This document shows, piece after piece, positions 9,819-17,682 of a stretch of 64,000 bases of DNA. Each line of letters starts with the position of its first letter. The stretch's first letter is position 1. The notes below the pieces were generated by a model. That model was given only the letters and a program-made list of their open reading frames with translations. It was not told the DNA's origin and searched no databases. A program made the position numbers and the translations under genes. This DNA comes from Nitrosomonadales bacterium (lineage in GTDB: Bacteria > Pseudomonadota > Gammaproteobacteria > Burkholderiales > Gallionellaceae): contig JAHFQY010000001.1 of NCBI GenBank assembly GCA_023259065.1, forward strand, positions 18,616-82,615, given 5' to 3'.

Positions 9819-10283
9819 ATGAAAAACTGCAAATTGAGCTGGACATTGGTGGTGGTGCTGGCGTTGATCGTGGCCGCGCTGGGTTACAAGTTTACCGCGG
9901 GTGAAGTGGAGAAATCGGACGATGGCCGCGTTGCCGTGCTGCTGACCAAGGATGAGCGCAATGCCTTGCTGCAGGAGATGCGCACGTGGCTGCAGAATAC
10001 CCAGGCCGTGCTGGCAGCGGCCTCGGCACAGGACTTCGCCGAGGTGAATCGCGTTGCGACCATTTCCGGCATGGCGGCCGAGGCCAATACGCCGGGATCG
10101 CTGTTCCGCAAGATACCGGTGGAGATGAAGGCGCTGGGTTTCGACACGCGCAAGAAATTCGACGCCATCGCGGCGGATGCCGCCAAACTGAAAGACAGCA
10201 AGCATACCGTGGCGCAGGTCAGCATGACGATGAACAACTGCATCGCCTGCCACGCGACTTACCGCTTTGTGGAAAAGCAATAG
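9819..10283 (+). CDS. Class II-like c-type cytochrome, membrane-anchored
   Basis: A 154-residue protein with an N-terminal hydrophobic segment (about 8-23) that lacks an obvious signal peptidase site and probably stays as an anchor. The haem motif C141-I-A-C144-H145 is near the C-terminus, as in its upstream neighbour, although the rest of the two sequences differs. It lies 15 bp downstream of the first cytochrome gene. A membrane-tethered and a soluble class II cytochrome next to a di-haem cytochrome b suggest quinol- or donor-dependent electron delivery, but no terminal reductase is encoded here. Confidence 0.85.
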   Translation: MKNCKLSWTLVVVLALIVAALGYKFTAGEVEKSDDGRVAVLLTKDERNALLQEMRTWLQNTQAVLAAASAQDFAEVNRVATISGMAAEANTPGSLFRKIPVEMKALGFDTRKKFDAIAADAAKLKDSKHTVAQVSMTMNNCIACHATYRFVEKQ

Positions 10284-10386
10284 AGGATTGCCAGGGAAAT
10301 CAGGCAGGAGCTGCGCTTGCAATGCGCTGCGCTTTCCGCTACTTTTCCGCCACCCGATTTTTGCAACCTAACTTCAAGGAAAAAAC

Positions 10387-10920
10387 ATGTCCGCAATTAA
10401 ACGTTACGCCCCCACCCTGGTTGTGCTGCACTGGCTGCTGGCCATCGCCATCTTCGCCGCATTCGTGATGGGCGCTTTTGTGCTGGATGACATGAAGAAT
10501 GACGTGCCGGAAAAGCTGCAGTTGCTGAAGCTGCACGTTGTCGGCGGCATCAGCATACTGGTGCTGACCATCATTCGCCTGATCGTGCGCGTGAAGAGCG
10601 CCAAGCCCGATCCTGTCGTGACCGACAATCCCAAGATGGACAAGGTGGGCACCAGCGTGCAGCACCTGCTGTACCTGCTGACCTTCCTGGCCGTGTTCTC
10701 CGGCATGGCATTGGCGCTCAAGGCCGACCTGATGAATATCCTGTTCAAGAACGTAGGCGCCCTGCCAGAGAGCTTTGAAGGCATTGCCGTGCATGGCGTG
10801 CACGGTGCGATGGCTGCCGCCCTGATACTGTTTACCCTGGTGCATATTGCCGGCGCGCTGAAGCATCAGTTTGTGCTGAAAAACGACATCCTGTCGCGCA
10901 TGAAGCTGGGCAAGGATTAA
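10387..10920 (+). CDS. Cytochrome b561-type membrane cytochrome
   Basis: A 177-residue protein with four predicted membrane helices and histidines positioned for two haem b groups (H15, H50, H93, H136/H139, H153). The opening YAPTLVVLHWLLA is typical of the bacterial cytochrome b561/YceJ family. It probably passes electrons between the quinone pool and the two c-type cytochromes upstream. It starts 103 bp after the second cytochrome, with CAAGGAAAAAAC just before the ATG, and ends before a palindromic repeat element. It may be the last gene of the exporter-TetR-cytochrome operon. Confidence 0.88.
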   Translation: MSAIKRYAPTLVVLHWLLAIAIFAAFVMGAFVLDDMKNDVPEKLQLLKLHVVGGISILVLTIIRLIVRVKSAKPDPVVTDNPKMDKVGTSVQHLLYLLTFLAVFSGMALALKADLMNILFKNVGALPESFEGIAVHGVHGAMAAALILFTLVHIAGALKHQFVLKNDILSRMKLGKD

Positions 10921-10930
10921 TCCTGGAAAA

Positions 10931-11068
10931 GGCAGCTCTATACGCAGATTACGCAGATTAGATTGATTTAAGAGCAAAAATCTGAAAAGTCATGTAGTTG
11001 GCTAGATGTGCTGTGAAGGTAACACGTATTTAATTGGCGTTAATCTGCGTAATCTGCGGACAACTGCC
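10931..11068. repeat. Dispersed palindromic element, copy 1
   Basis: About 138 bp with terminal inverted repeats at 10931-10960 and 11041-11068, each ending inward in two tandem CGCAGATTA units. It lies between the convergent cytochrome b and tcdA genes and could fold into a long stem. Its interior (ATTGATTTAA, then AAAAATCTGAAAA, then AACACG) resembles copy 2, so the two copies are homologous along their whole length, not only at the ends. Confidence 0.85.
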
Positions 11069-11087
11069 GTAATGTAGTGCTTCCCAT

Positions 11088-11816
11088 TTATTTGCCCAGC
11101 AAATTCTTGATCACGGCTCCCGCCAGCATCAGGCCAAACAGCGGCGGCATGTAGCTGATGGTGCCGTTCACTGCGCGGTCACGCCCGGGGCCGTCTACCG
11201 GCTGCGGCGGCAGCGGCTCACTGGCTTCTTCGTCCGAATATACGGTAAGCACGCCCTTGCGGATGCCGTGGCGCTGCAGGCGCTTGCGCATCTGCCGCGC
11301 CAGCGGGCACATCTCGGTCTTGCTGATATCCACCACCTTGATGCGCGTGGGGTCGAGACGGTTGCCGGCGCCCATGCTGGAGGCAACCTTCAGGCCGCGC
11401 TTCAGGCTTTCCGCCACCAGCGCCACCTTGCACGACAGCGAATCGATACAGTCAATCACGTAGTCACTATCAGCAGGCACCAGCTCGTTGACGTTCTCGG
11501 TGTTGAGAAAGTCGCGCAAGATCGTGACCTTGCATTCCGGGTTGATGTCGGCAATGCGCGCGCGCATCAGTTCCGCCTTGGACTGCCCCACGGTGGAAAG
11601 CAAGGCCGGCAACTGGCGGTTGATGTTGCTGGCCACCACCTTGTCGTGGTCGAGCAGGGTGAGGCGGCCGATGCCGGCGCGTGCCAGCGCCTCGGCACAA
11701 TACGAGCCTACACCGCCGAGGCCGGCAACAAAGATGTGCTTGCCTGCCAAGAGTTGCAGGCCTTCGTCGCCAAGCAGGATGTGGGTGCGGATAAATTGGA
11801 AGGGGACATTATTCAT
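11088..11816 (-). CDS. tcdA: tRNA threonylcarbamoyladenosine dehydratase TcdA (ThiF/E1-like)
   Basis: About 242 residues of the E1-like ThiF superfamily. The nucleotide-binding loop GLGGVGS (residues 32-38) and the DHDKVVASNINRQ block are diagnostic, and MCPLARQMRKRLQRHGI near the C-terminal third fits TcdA/CsdL. TcdA uses ATP to cyclise t6A37 to ct6A37 in ANN-decoding tRNAs. ATG 11816 (MNNVPFQF) is chosen over the track-length start at 11906 because the conserved fold begins there. It is convergent with the cytochrome b gene, with the palindromic element between them. Confidence 0.9.
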   Translation of the reverse strand: MNNVPFQFIRTHILLGDEGLQLLAGKHIFVAGLGGVGSYCAEALARAGIGRLTLLDHDKVVASNINRQLPALLSTVGQSKAELMRARIADINPECKVTILRDFLNTENVNELVPADSDYVIDCIDSLSCKVALVAESLKRGLKVASSMGAGNRLDPTRIKVVDISKTEMCPLARQMRKRLQRHGIRKGVLTVYSDEEASEPLPPQPVDGPGRDRAVNGTISYMPPLFGLMLAGAVIKNLLGK

Positions 11817-12016
11817 GTAAGATATTATCCCGCAAAACATCATCGCATCACAGTTGCAGAGGTCAACTTTGCCGAAAAAATCTATGCTGCGAGAGTCTAG
11901 CGTCAATTCGTGAATTAATACCCAGGGATGATGTAATCAACTTTTAATATCACCGTAACACTCGCGCAACACTGCATCGCTAATCTGTCCCCGTCAACAC
12001 AAGAGGAGGATTAACG

Positions 12017-12787
12017 ATGTCGGAATTGATCAGCACCGCCCTGCCGCAAGTATCACGCCAGCCTGCCCGCAGTTTGTCGCTGGGTTTTGCCCGCAGCGAA
12101 GCCGAGCTCGAAGAAGCCCAGCGTATCCGCTTCAAGGTTTTCGCCGAGGAAATGGGCGCCGCTCTGCCCAGCGCCGCAGAAGGACTGGACCGTGACCGCT
12201 TCGATGCCTATTGCGAACACCTGCTGGTGCGCGACAACGACAACAATAAAGTCGTCGGCACCTACCGCATCATGCCGCCGGAGCAGGCGCTGGCCGCGGG
12301 CGGATTTTATTCTGAAACCGAATTTGACATGAGCCGCCTGGCACACCTGCGCGATCGCATGGTCGAGGTTGGCCGCTCCTGTGTGCACCAGGACTACCGC
12401 GATGGCGGCACCATCACGCAGCTGTGGAGCGGGCTGGCGGATTACATCGGCAAGCACAAGCACGAATACATGATAGGTTGCGCCAGCATCAGCATGGCAG
12501 ACGGCGGCCACTATGCCGCCAGCGTGTTCAACAAGATATACAAATTGCACGCAGCGCCGGCAGAGTATCGCGTGTTCCCGCACTGCCCATTGCCCTTGCA
12601 CGCCTTGAACAGCAGCCTGGAGGTCACCATTCCGCCACTGGTCAAGGGCTACCTGCGCCTGGGGGCCTTCATAGCCGGGGAACCGGCGTGGGATCCTGAT
12701 TTCAATACCGCCGATATTTTCATCCTGTTGCCGGTTGCACGCCTGAACGAGCGTTACGCCAAGCATTTCATGCGCCATGCCGCATAG
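12017..12787 (+). CDS. olsB: OlsB-like L-ornithine N(alpha)-acyltransferase, paralogue 1
   Basis: A 256-residue GNAT-fold acyltransferase of the OlsB/haemolysin-like family, which transfers a 3-hydroxyacyl group from ACP to ornithine in the first step of ornithine lipid synthesis. Family blocks include FKVFAEEMGA, RMVEVGRSCVH, IGCASISMADGGH and LVKGYLRLGA. The start is fixed by AGGAGG 8 bp upstream of the ATG. It aligns end to end with the OlsB encoded at 16567-17319, so the region has two copies. This copy has no adjacent olsA and is followed by dgkA 92 bp later. A changed acyl donor or acceptor is possible. Confidence 0.88.
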   Translation: MSELISTALPQVSRQPARSLSLGFARSEAELEEAQRIRFKVFAEEMGAALPSAAEGLDRDRFDAYCEHLLVRDNDNNKVVGTYRIMPPEQALAAGGFYSETEFDMSRLAHLRDRMVEVGRSCVHQDYRDGGTITQLWSGLADYIGKHKHEYMIGCASISMADGGHYAASVFNKIYKLHAAPAEYRVFPHCPLPLHALNSSLEVTIPPLVKGYLRLGAFIAGEPAWDPDFNTADIFILLPVARLNERYAKHFMRHAA

Positions 12788-12879
12788 CCGTAATTAATCC
12801 CCGGGGTCCTCCATTTGCGCGCATGCGGTAAGATGCGCGTTCTTTTTTTACGCAACTTACTTACTCACCAAGGATAACG

Positions 12880-13248
12880 ATGGAAAGTCCATACAAAGGA
12901 AAAACCGGTTTAAGGCGGCTGTGGAACGCCTTTGGCTATTCGCTGGCCGGCTTTCGCGCCGCCTACAAACATGAAGATGCGTTCCGCCAGGAAGTGCTGC
13001 TGGCCGCCCTGCTGATTCCACTGGCGCTATGGCTGCCGGCCACGCATTTGGGCAAGGCCTTGATGATCGCCAGCGTGCTGCTGGTGTTGATGGTTGAGTT
13101 GCTGAATTCGGCCATCGAGGCCACGGTGGACCGCATCTCGCTGGAAAATCACGACCTGGCCAAACGTGCCAAGGATATAGGCAGCTCGGCTGTGCTGGTG
13201 AGCCTGATCAATGTGGCGGTGACCTGGGCTCTGGTGTTGAGCGCGTAG
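12880..13248 (+). CDS. dgkA: Diacylglycerol kinase (prokaryotic DgkA family)
   Basis: A 122-residue integral membrane kinase of usual length with three membrane helices. The conserved N-terminal amphipathic stretch (YKHEDAFRQEVLLAALLIP) and the active-site block ELLNSAIEATVDRISLE are intact. It phosphorylates diacylglycerol to phosphatidic acid in the inner membrane. An AAGGATAACG ribosome site precedes the ATG. Standing between olsB and a lipid-type glycosyltransferase, it could recycle diacylglycerol released by the PlcP-like enzyme encoded at 22.3 kb. Confidence 0.95.
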   Translation: MESPYKGKTGLRRLWNAFGYSLAGFRAAYKHEDAFRQEVLLAALLIPLALWLPATHLGKALMIASVLLVLMVELLNSAIEATVDRISLENHDLAKRAKDIGSSAVLVSLINVAVTWALVLSA

Positions 13249-13324
13249 CAAGCGCATCTGCTTTGTAACCCACAATTCAAGAAAGTTTAATCTGTTCGTC
13301 ATATGTGCGTGAAATCATGCGCAC

Positions 13325-14560
13325 ATGACCACGACAAACCACATCTGCACACCAGACGGCTCCTCACCTCTGCATATCGCCCCGCTGCGTATCGCCATGG
13401 TGACCGAGACTTATCTTCCCGAAGTCAATGGCGTTGCCATCACCGTGGCGCGCATGATTGAAGGCATGCGCCAACGCCAGCATCATGTGCACCTGATACG
13501 GCCGCGCCAGCACAAACTGGACAAGGCCGCTATGGAAGATGGCTACACGGAGACGCTGGTTGCCGGCATGCCCATCCCGGGTTACCCGGGGCTAAGGATG
13601 GGCTTCCCCGCCAAGGGCAAGCTCATGCGCATGTGGCAGCAGCAGCGGCCCGATGTTGTGCATATTGCGACGGAGGGGCCGCTGGGATGGTCTGCCATGT
13701 CTGCCGCGCGCAAGCTGGGCATTCCTGTGGCAACGGATTTTCATACCAACTTCCACAGCTACAGCAAGCACTATGGCGCCAGCTGGTTGAATAAACCGAT
13801 CGCCTCCTACCTGCGCCACTTCCACAACAAGACCGACTGCACCATGGTGCCCACCGGCTCGCTGCAACAGGAGTTGGAGCAGGCCGGATACAAGAATGTC
13901 AGCGTGGTTTCGCGCGGCGTCGACAATAAATTGTTCCACCCGCAAAAACGCAGCGATGAGCTGCGCCAACAATGGGGCGCGCTGCATGACACGCCGGTCG
14001 TGTTGCTGGTCAGCCGCATTGCCGCAGAGAAGAACCTGCAGGTGGTGATCAATGCTTTCGAGCAGATGCGCAGCCTGGTGCCTGCTGCCAAGCTGGTCAT
14101 GGTGGGTGACGGCCCCGCCCGGGCTGCCCTGCAGCAACAATATCCGCATGTCATTTTCGCCGGCATGCGCACGGGCGATGATCTGGCCGCGCACTATGCC
14201 TCCGGCGATATTTTTCTGTACTCCAGCCTGACCGAAACCTACGGCAATGTAACCGTGGAGGCGATGGCCAGCGGCCTGGCTGTGCTGGCCTACGACTACG
14301 CCGCCGCGCGCCAGCATATCCGCCACGATGTGAATGGCCTGCTGGTGCCCTTCGATGACTCTGCATCGTTTATCGATCATGCCGCCGCGTTGATAGGCAA
14401 CCCTGTGCGCATCCGGCGCCTTGGCATCCAGGCGCGGCATACCGTCGAGTCGCTGACCTGGGAAAACATCATGGGGCAACTGGAGAGCGTGTTAGTTGAT
14501 CTTGTGCGTACACAGGGGGAAAGCCATGTCCAGACTGAGTTATCACCTGCAGCAGATTAA
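13325..14560 (+). CDS. GT4-family glycosyltransferase (possible diacylglycerol glycosyltransferase)
   Basis: A 411-residue GT-B enzyme. The N-terminal domain opens with LRIAMVTETYLPEVNGVA and carries TDFHTNFHSY; the C-terminal nucleotide-sugar domain has VSRIAAEKNL, MVGDGPAR and the ESx7-type region SSLTETYGNVTVEAMASGL. This subgroup includes alpha-mannosyltransferases and the Agt-type enzymes that glycosylate diacylglycerol under phosphate starvation. The PAP2 gene overlaps its 3' end by 35 nt, so the two are translationally linked. Context (dgkA, olsB, olsA, plcP) favours a membrane glycolipid product; the sugar donor cannot be deduced. Confidence 0.88.
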   Translation: MTTTNHICTPDGSSPLHIAPLRIAMVTETYLPEVNGVAITVARMIEGMRQRQHHVHLIRPRQHKLDKAAMEDGYTETLVAGMPIPGYPGLRMGFPAKGKLMRMWQQQRPDVVHIATEGPLGWSAMSAARKLGIPVATDFHTNFHSYSKHYGASWLNKPIASYLRHFHNKTDCTMVPTGSLQQELEQAGYKNVSVVSRGVDNKLFHPQKRSDELRQQWGALHDTPVVLLVSRIAAEKNLQVVINAFEQMRSLVPAAKLVMVGDGPARAALQQQYPHVIFAGMRTGDDLAAHYASGDIFLYSSLTETYGNVTVEAMASGLAVLAYDYAAARQHIRHDVNGLLVPFDDSASFIDHAAALIGNPVRIRRLGIQARHTVESLTWENIMGQLESVLVDLVRTQGESHVQTELSPAAD

Positions 14561-15053
14561 TGATTGGGACCTGGAGCTGTGCCAGGCTTGCAATGACCTG
14601 AGCCGCAACAAGTCATTGCGCGAACTGTTCAAGCTGGTCAGCCGCCTGGGTGACGGGGTGTTCTGGTATGCGCTGATGGTAATTCTGCTGTTGCGCTATC
14701 AGGCCGAGGCGCTGCCAGCCGTGCTGCATATGCTGGCGGTCGGGCTGAGCTGCACCGTGCTGTACAAAATCATCAAGCACAAAACCCTGCGCCCGCGCCC
14801 GTTCAATGTCTACCCCAGCATTATCTGCGGCAGCCAGCCGCTGGACCAGTTCAGTTTTCCTTCCGGGCATACCTTGCATGCCGTGGCTTTCAGCATCATT
14901 GCAATCAGCTACTTCCCCGATCTGGCCTGGCTGGTATTGCCGTTTACGTTTCTTGTGGCGCTATCGCGTCCACTGCTGGGCTTGCACTATCCCAGCGATG
15001 TGCTGGCGGGCGCGGTGCTAGGCTCGCTAATTTCAATCGCAAGCTTGCTCTGA
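14526..15053 (+). CDS. PAP2-family membrane phosphatase
   Basis: About 175 residues with several membrane helices. The three PAP2 motifs are present: KHKTLRPRP (about 84-92), the PSGH block at 112-115 with catalytic His115, and SRPLLGLHYPSD (147-158) with His154 and Asp158. The family dephosphorylates phosphatidic acid, undecaprenyl diphosphate or phosphatidylglycerophosphate. ATG 14526 lies inside the end of the GT4 gene and follows CAGGGGGAAAGCC. Next to dgkA and the GT4 it would give the opposite reaction, phosphatidate to diacylglycerol, but an undecaprenyl role is also possible. Confidence 0.88.
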   Translation: MSRLSYHLQQINDWDLELCQACNDLSRNKSLRELFKLVSRLGDGVFWYALMVILLLRYQAEALPAVLHMLAVGLSCTVLYKIIKHKTLRPRPFNVYPSIICGSQPLDQFSFPSGHTLHAVAFSIIAISYFPDLAWLVLPFTFLVALSRPLLGLHYPSDVLAGAVLGSLISIASLL

Positions 15054-15102
15054 CAGCGGCCATCCTTCCCGCCGTTAATCTAGCCACAGGGGTATCCATG
15101 CC

Positions 15103-15507
15103 ATGGGCGTTTTACATCAAATTTCCGCGACTGATATTGTTGCAACTTTCCCGCCAAACGGGAGGCAAGAACCTGCCGCCCTGATTCTGGATGAGAAGGG
15201 GGTAATCTGCGATTGCAGCAGGGCGGGTGAAGACCTGTTCGGCTACCGGCGCAGCGAGCTGGTCTGGCAGCATGTCTCCAAACTGTTTCCGCAACTTGCG
15301 GGCATCCCATTGATACACAACGAGCAGGTCAACCCCAGGCTGGGTTTTTTATGCCGTTGCGGTCATCTATTTCGGGTGCACAGCCGGCACGATGGTGTCC
15401 TCTACAGTGCATTGCACTTCGTTCATCTGCACAGCAGGGGAAAGCGCATGATCAGGCTGGTTTTAAGGTGTTCCGGCAACGCTGAGCTGGCCTGCCCTGC
15501 AAGCTAG
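15103..15507 (+). CDS. Small PAS-domain protein
   Basis: A 134-residue protein with a single PAS-like fold and no output domain. The segment AALILDEKGVICDCSRAGEDLFGYRRSEL (about 25-53, a typical PAS first half) is followed by a PAS-like second half ending near residue 125. There is no signal peptide or membrane segment. It may sense a ligand or redox state and act through protein contacts; partners are unknown. It stands alone after PAP2 and before a palindrome-rich intergenic region. Several cysteines (residues 37, 82, 85) could bind a cofactor. Confidence 0.7.
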   Translation: MGVLHQISATDIVATFPPNGRQEPAALILDEKGVICDCSRAGEDLFGYRRSELVWQHVSKLFPQLAGIPLIHNEQVNPRLGFLCRCGHLFRVHSRHDGVLYSALHFVHLHSRGKRMIRLVLRCSGNAELACPAS

Positions 15508-15527
15508 CACGCATATTTCATGAGGGA

Positions 15528-15646
15528 CGCAGGATGATGGCCTGCGATACGCGAGCAGATTCATGTTCGCGCGCCAAGCCCATACTGTACGTATGGGCGC
15601 GAAGCGTGAGCGTGAAGGTGCCGCGTTTCGCAGGTCAGCGCCTGCG
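15528..15646. repeat. Symmetrical hairpin cluster (REP-like)
   Basis: Two hairpins with the same 6-bp arms, CGCAGG and CCTGCG, lie at 15528-15546 and 15629-15646. Midway between them is a hairpin with an 8-bp stem, GCCCATAC and GTATGGGC (15578-15598, 5-nt loop), embedded in TTCGCGC/GCGCGAA (15566-15572 and 15597-15603). The layout can also fold as one long imperfect cruciform. It sits in the 240-bp gap between the convergent PAS and olsA genes. I see no coding potential and no U-tract. Confidence 0.6.
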
Positions 15647-15747
15647 TAGCCCCACTGTCCAAAGTGGATCGGCACTACAGTACTGCGCAAACCTTATTGA
15701 ATGCGGTTAACCGGAAAATCCAGGGGCGACCTCGTGAAATATGCGGG

Positions 15748-16563
15748 CTAAGCTGGTGACAGTTCGGTGGGCGGCAATTGTTCGATAGCAGGTGTTGTTG
15801 CCTGGGGATGGCAGCTCAGCTGTAGCGCCCCGGCTATGCTCAGCGCGGTTTGCTGCGCCAGTTCGCGCCGGGTTTTTCCGTGTGCGGACACGGCTGGCAT
15901 GAATACCAGTTCAGCATGCATTTCAGGCTGGGCTAGTATTTTTTTCAGGGACTGCCCCAGGCTCATTTCCCCCACATAACTGGCACACAGATTAAGCGAG
16001 CCATCGGCATGGGTGTAGCGTAGCGCCGTTGGCCAGACCGTGCTGGCGCTGTGCACTGCGGGCTGCAGCAGCGAGGCATGGAATGGCAGCAGGGTGTCGC
16101 CAGGGGAGGTGGTTCCTTCGGGAAAGATCGCAACGCATTCGCCGCTTTCCAGCGCGGCGGACATTTCATGGTTCACGCGCGCAGTGTCGTGGCGTCTTGC
16201 ACGTTCAATGAAAAATGTCCCCGACTTGTGTGCCAGCCACCCCACCAGCGGCCACGAGCGCACTTCAGATTTGGAAACAAAACGCGCCGGGCGCACGCTG
16301 TTGAGCAGATAGATATCCAGCCAGGAAACATGGTTGGCAACCAGCATGGCATTGCGCGCCGATAAATCCGGCGGCGTGCCGTGCACATGGATGCGGATAT
16401 TCAGTATCGCCAGCAAGCCTGCAGACCAGTGACGCACCAAACGCTGGCGCATCTTCCCCTCAACCCAGGGAAACACCAACCCGGCAATTGCCACGGCATA
16501 CAACACATGCACAGCCAGGCGCAGCATGCGGTAAGCGCGTGTGAGCAGGCCGCTGGTCTTCAC
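15748..16563 (-). CDS. olsA: Lyso-ornithine lipid O-acyltransferase OlsA / PlsC-family acyltransferase
   Basis: A 271-residue lysophospholipid acyltransferase. The catalytic HX4D motif is H78-VSWL-D83 (in NHVSWLD) and the acyl-acceptor motif is FPEGTTS (147-153), with an N-terminal membrane helix (about 14-33). In OlsBA systems OlsA esterifies the 3-hydroxyl of lyso-ornithine lipid; PlsC-type enzymes acylate lysophosphatidate. It follows olsB with a 3-bp gap on the same strand, which strongly favours the ornithine-lipid role. Confidence 0.88.
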   Translation of the reverse strand: MKTSGLLTRAYRMLRLAVHVLYAVAIAGLVFPWVEGKMRQRLVRHWSAGLLAILNIRIHVHGTPPDLSARNAMLVANHVSWLDIYLLNSVRPARFVSKSEVRSWPLVGWLAHKSGTFFIERARRHDTARVNHEMSAALESGECVAIFPEGTTSPGDTLLPFHASLLQPAVHSASTVWPTALRYTHADGSLNLCASYVGEMSLGQSLKKILAQPEMHAELVFMPAVSAHGKTRRELAQQTALSIAGALQLSCHPQATTPAIEQLPPTELSPA

Positions 16564-16566
16564 GTT

Positions 16567-17319
16567 TTATTTACCCAGGAAATGTTTGACATAGCGTGTG
16601 TTAATCCGCGCCATGGGGAGCAGAACCAGCAGGTCTGCAGTATTGAAATCCGGATCCCAGGCCGGGTCGCCGCAAACATAGGCGCCCAGGCGCAGATAGC
16701 CCTTGACCAGCGGCGGCACCATGGCCGGGGTCTGATTGTCGAGCGCGTCCAGGGGCAGGGCGCAGCGTGGAAACGCCCGCCATTCCAGCGGGCTCATGCT
16801 GTCCTGTTTGACCTTGTGGTAGATGCTGGCGGCGTTATGTCCGCCATCTGCCATGCTGATGCTGGCGCAGCCTATCAGATAGTCGTATTTGTTTTTCAGC
16901 ATGTACTGCGCCATGCCGGCCCAAAGCAGGGTGATCACGCCGCCACTGCGGTAATCCGCATGCACGCAGGAGCGGCCCACCTCGACCATGCGATCGCGCA
17001 AATTTGCCAGCCTGGACAGGTCAAACTCACCTTCCGAATAATAGCCGCCCGCATCGCGCGCCTGCTCCGGAGCCAGAATGCGGTAGGTGCCGACGACTTC
17101 ATTGGTGTCTGCATCACGCACCAGCAGATGGTCGCAGTATGGATCGTACATGTCCTGATCCAGGCGCTCTTCCCTGCCCGGCATCAGGGCGCCCATTTCC
17201 TCGGCGAAAACTTTATAGCGCAGGCGCTGCGCTTCCCTGACCTCGCCCTCGGTGCGGGCCAGACTGACCGAGAACTGTTTCTTCTCTTGCTGTAAAACCT
17301 GGGTTTGCTGTTGCAACAT
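16567..17319 (-). CDS. olsB: L-ornithine N(alpha)-acyltransferase OlsB, paralogue 2
   Basis: A 250-residue OlsB-family acyltransferase forming an olsB-olsA pair with the gene 3 bp downstream. Conserved blocks match those of the 12.0-kb copy: FAEEMGALMPG, RDRMVEVGRSCVHADYR, IGCASISMADGGHNA, PPLVKGYLRLGAYVCG. The enzyme makes lyso-ornithine lipid from ornithine and 3-hydroxyacyl-ACP on the cytoplasmic side. A weak Pho-box-like sequence lies about 52-69 bp upstream of its ATG. The extreme N-terminus is glutamine-rich and unlike the paralogue. Confidence 0.92.
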   Translation of the reverse strand: MLQQQTQVLQQEKKQFSVSLARTEGEVREAQRLRYKVFAEEMGALMPGREERLDQDMYDPYCDHLLVRDADTNEVVGTYRILAPEQARDAGGYYSEGEFDLSRLANLRDRMVEVGRSCVHADYRSGGVITLLWAGMAQYMLKNKYDYLIGCASISMADGGHNAASIYHKVKQDSMSPLEWRAFPRCALPLDALDNQTPAMVPPLVKGYLRLGAYVCGDPAWDPDFNTADLLVLLPMARINTRYVKHFLGK

Positions 17320-17370
17320 GGCTGGGTCCCCCGCTGGTGAAATATGACGGGGATAAATTAAGCGTGTTGT

Positions 17371-17388
17371 GTGACAGCAATGTTACGC
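17371..17388 (-). promoter_or_regulatory. Weak Pho-box-like site upstream of olsB
   Basis: On the minus strand this reads GCGTAACATTGCTGTCAC, 12 of 18 matches to the E. coli Pho-box consensus; the distal half-site CTGTCAC is perfect. Ten bases downstream is TAATTT, a poor -10. The match alone is not convincing, but the position and the 10-bp spacing repeat those seen at phoU and plcP. Confidence 0.35.
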
Positions 17389-17418
17389 AGGAATGAAGTT
17401 TTGGTTAAACCTGGGAAA

Positions 17419-17563
17419 GGCGGTTCTATCCGCAGATTACGCAGATTGGATTGATTTAACAGAAAAAATCTGAAAAATTACTCTCATCTATTGAGTGAGC
17501 CGCGCTGTGAAAATAACACGATTTTTAATCGGCGCTAATCTGCGTAATCTGCGGACAACTGCC
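17419..17563. repeat. Dispersed palindromic element, copy 2
   Basis: About 145 bp with inverted ends at 17419-17448 and 17536-17563 built from two CGCAGATT units. Interior sequence resembles copy 1 (ATTGATTTAA, AAAAATCTGAAAA, AATAACACG). It lies between divergently transcribed genes, so it cannot be only a transcript-end structure. Confidence 0.85.
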
Positions 17564-17682
17564 TTTTTAGGTTAAATGGAATGGGCTGGCGTTTGCATGT
17601 GCTGGGTGTTTGCACGCATCGGGTTGCTTTCGCACCCCCCGCCCATTAGCATGGAGACGTTCCATTCCATGAGCCATAGCCA

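Larger units (their letters stand above)
17320..17682. other. 363-bp divergent intergenic region between olsB and the M14 gene
   Basis: This space holds a weak Pho-box-like sequence (17371-17388) facing olsB and a full copy of the dispersed palindromic element (17419-17563). The remaining 120 bp before the M14 gene contains short GC-rich stretches but no obvious gene. Any promoter for the M14 gene must lie in or downstream of the repeat. Confidence 0.7.

Noticed and set aside
11953..11986. Possible Pho box upstream of the 12.0-kb olsB copy
   Set aside because: CCGTAACACTCGCGCAAC matches only 8 of 18 consensus positions; the 10-bp spacing to TAATCT is not enough to claim a site.
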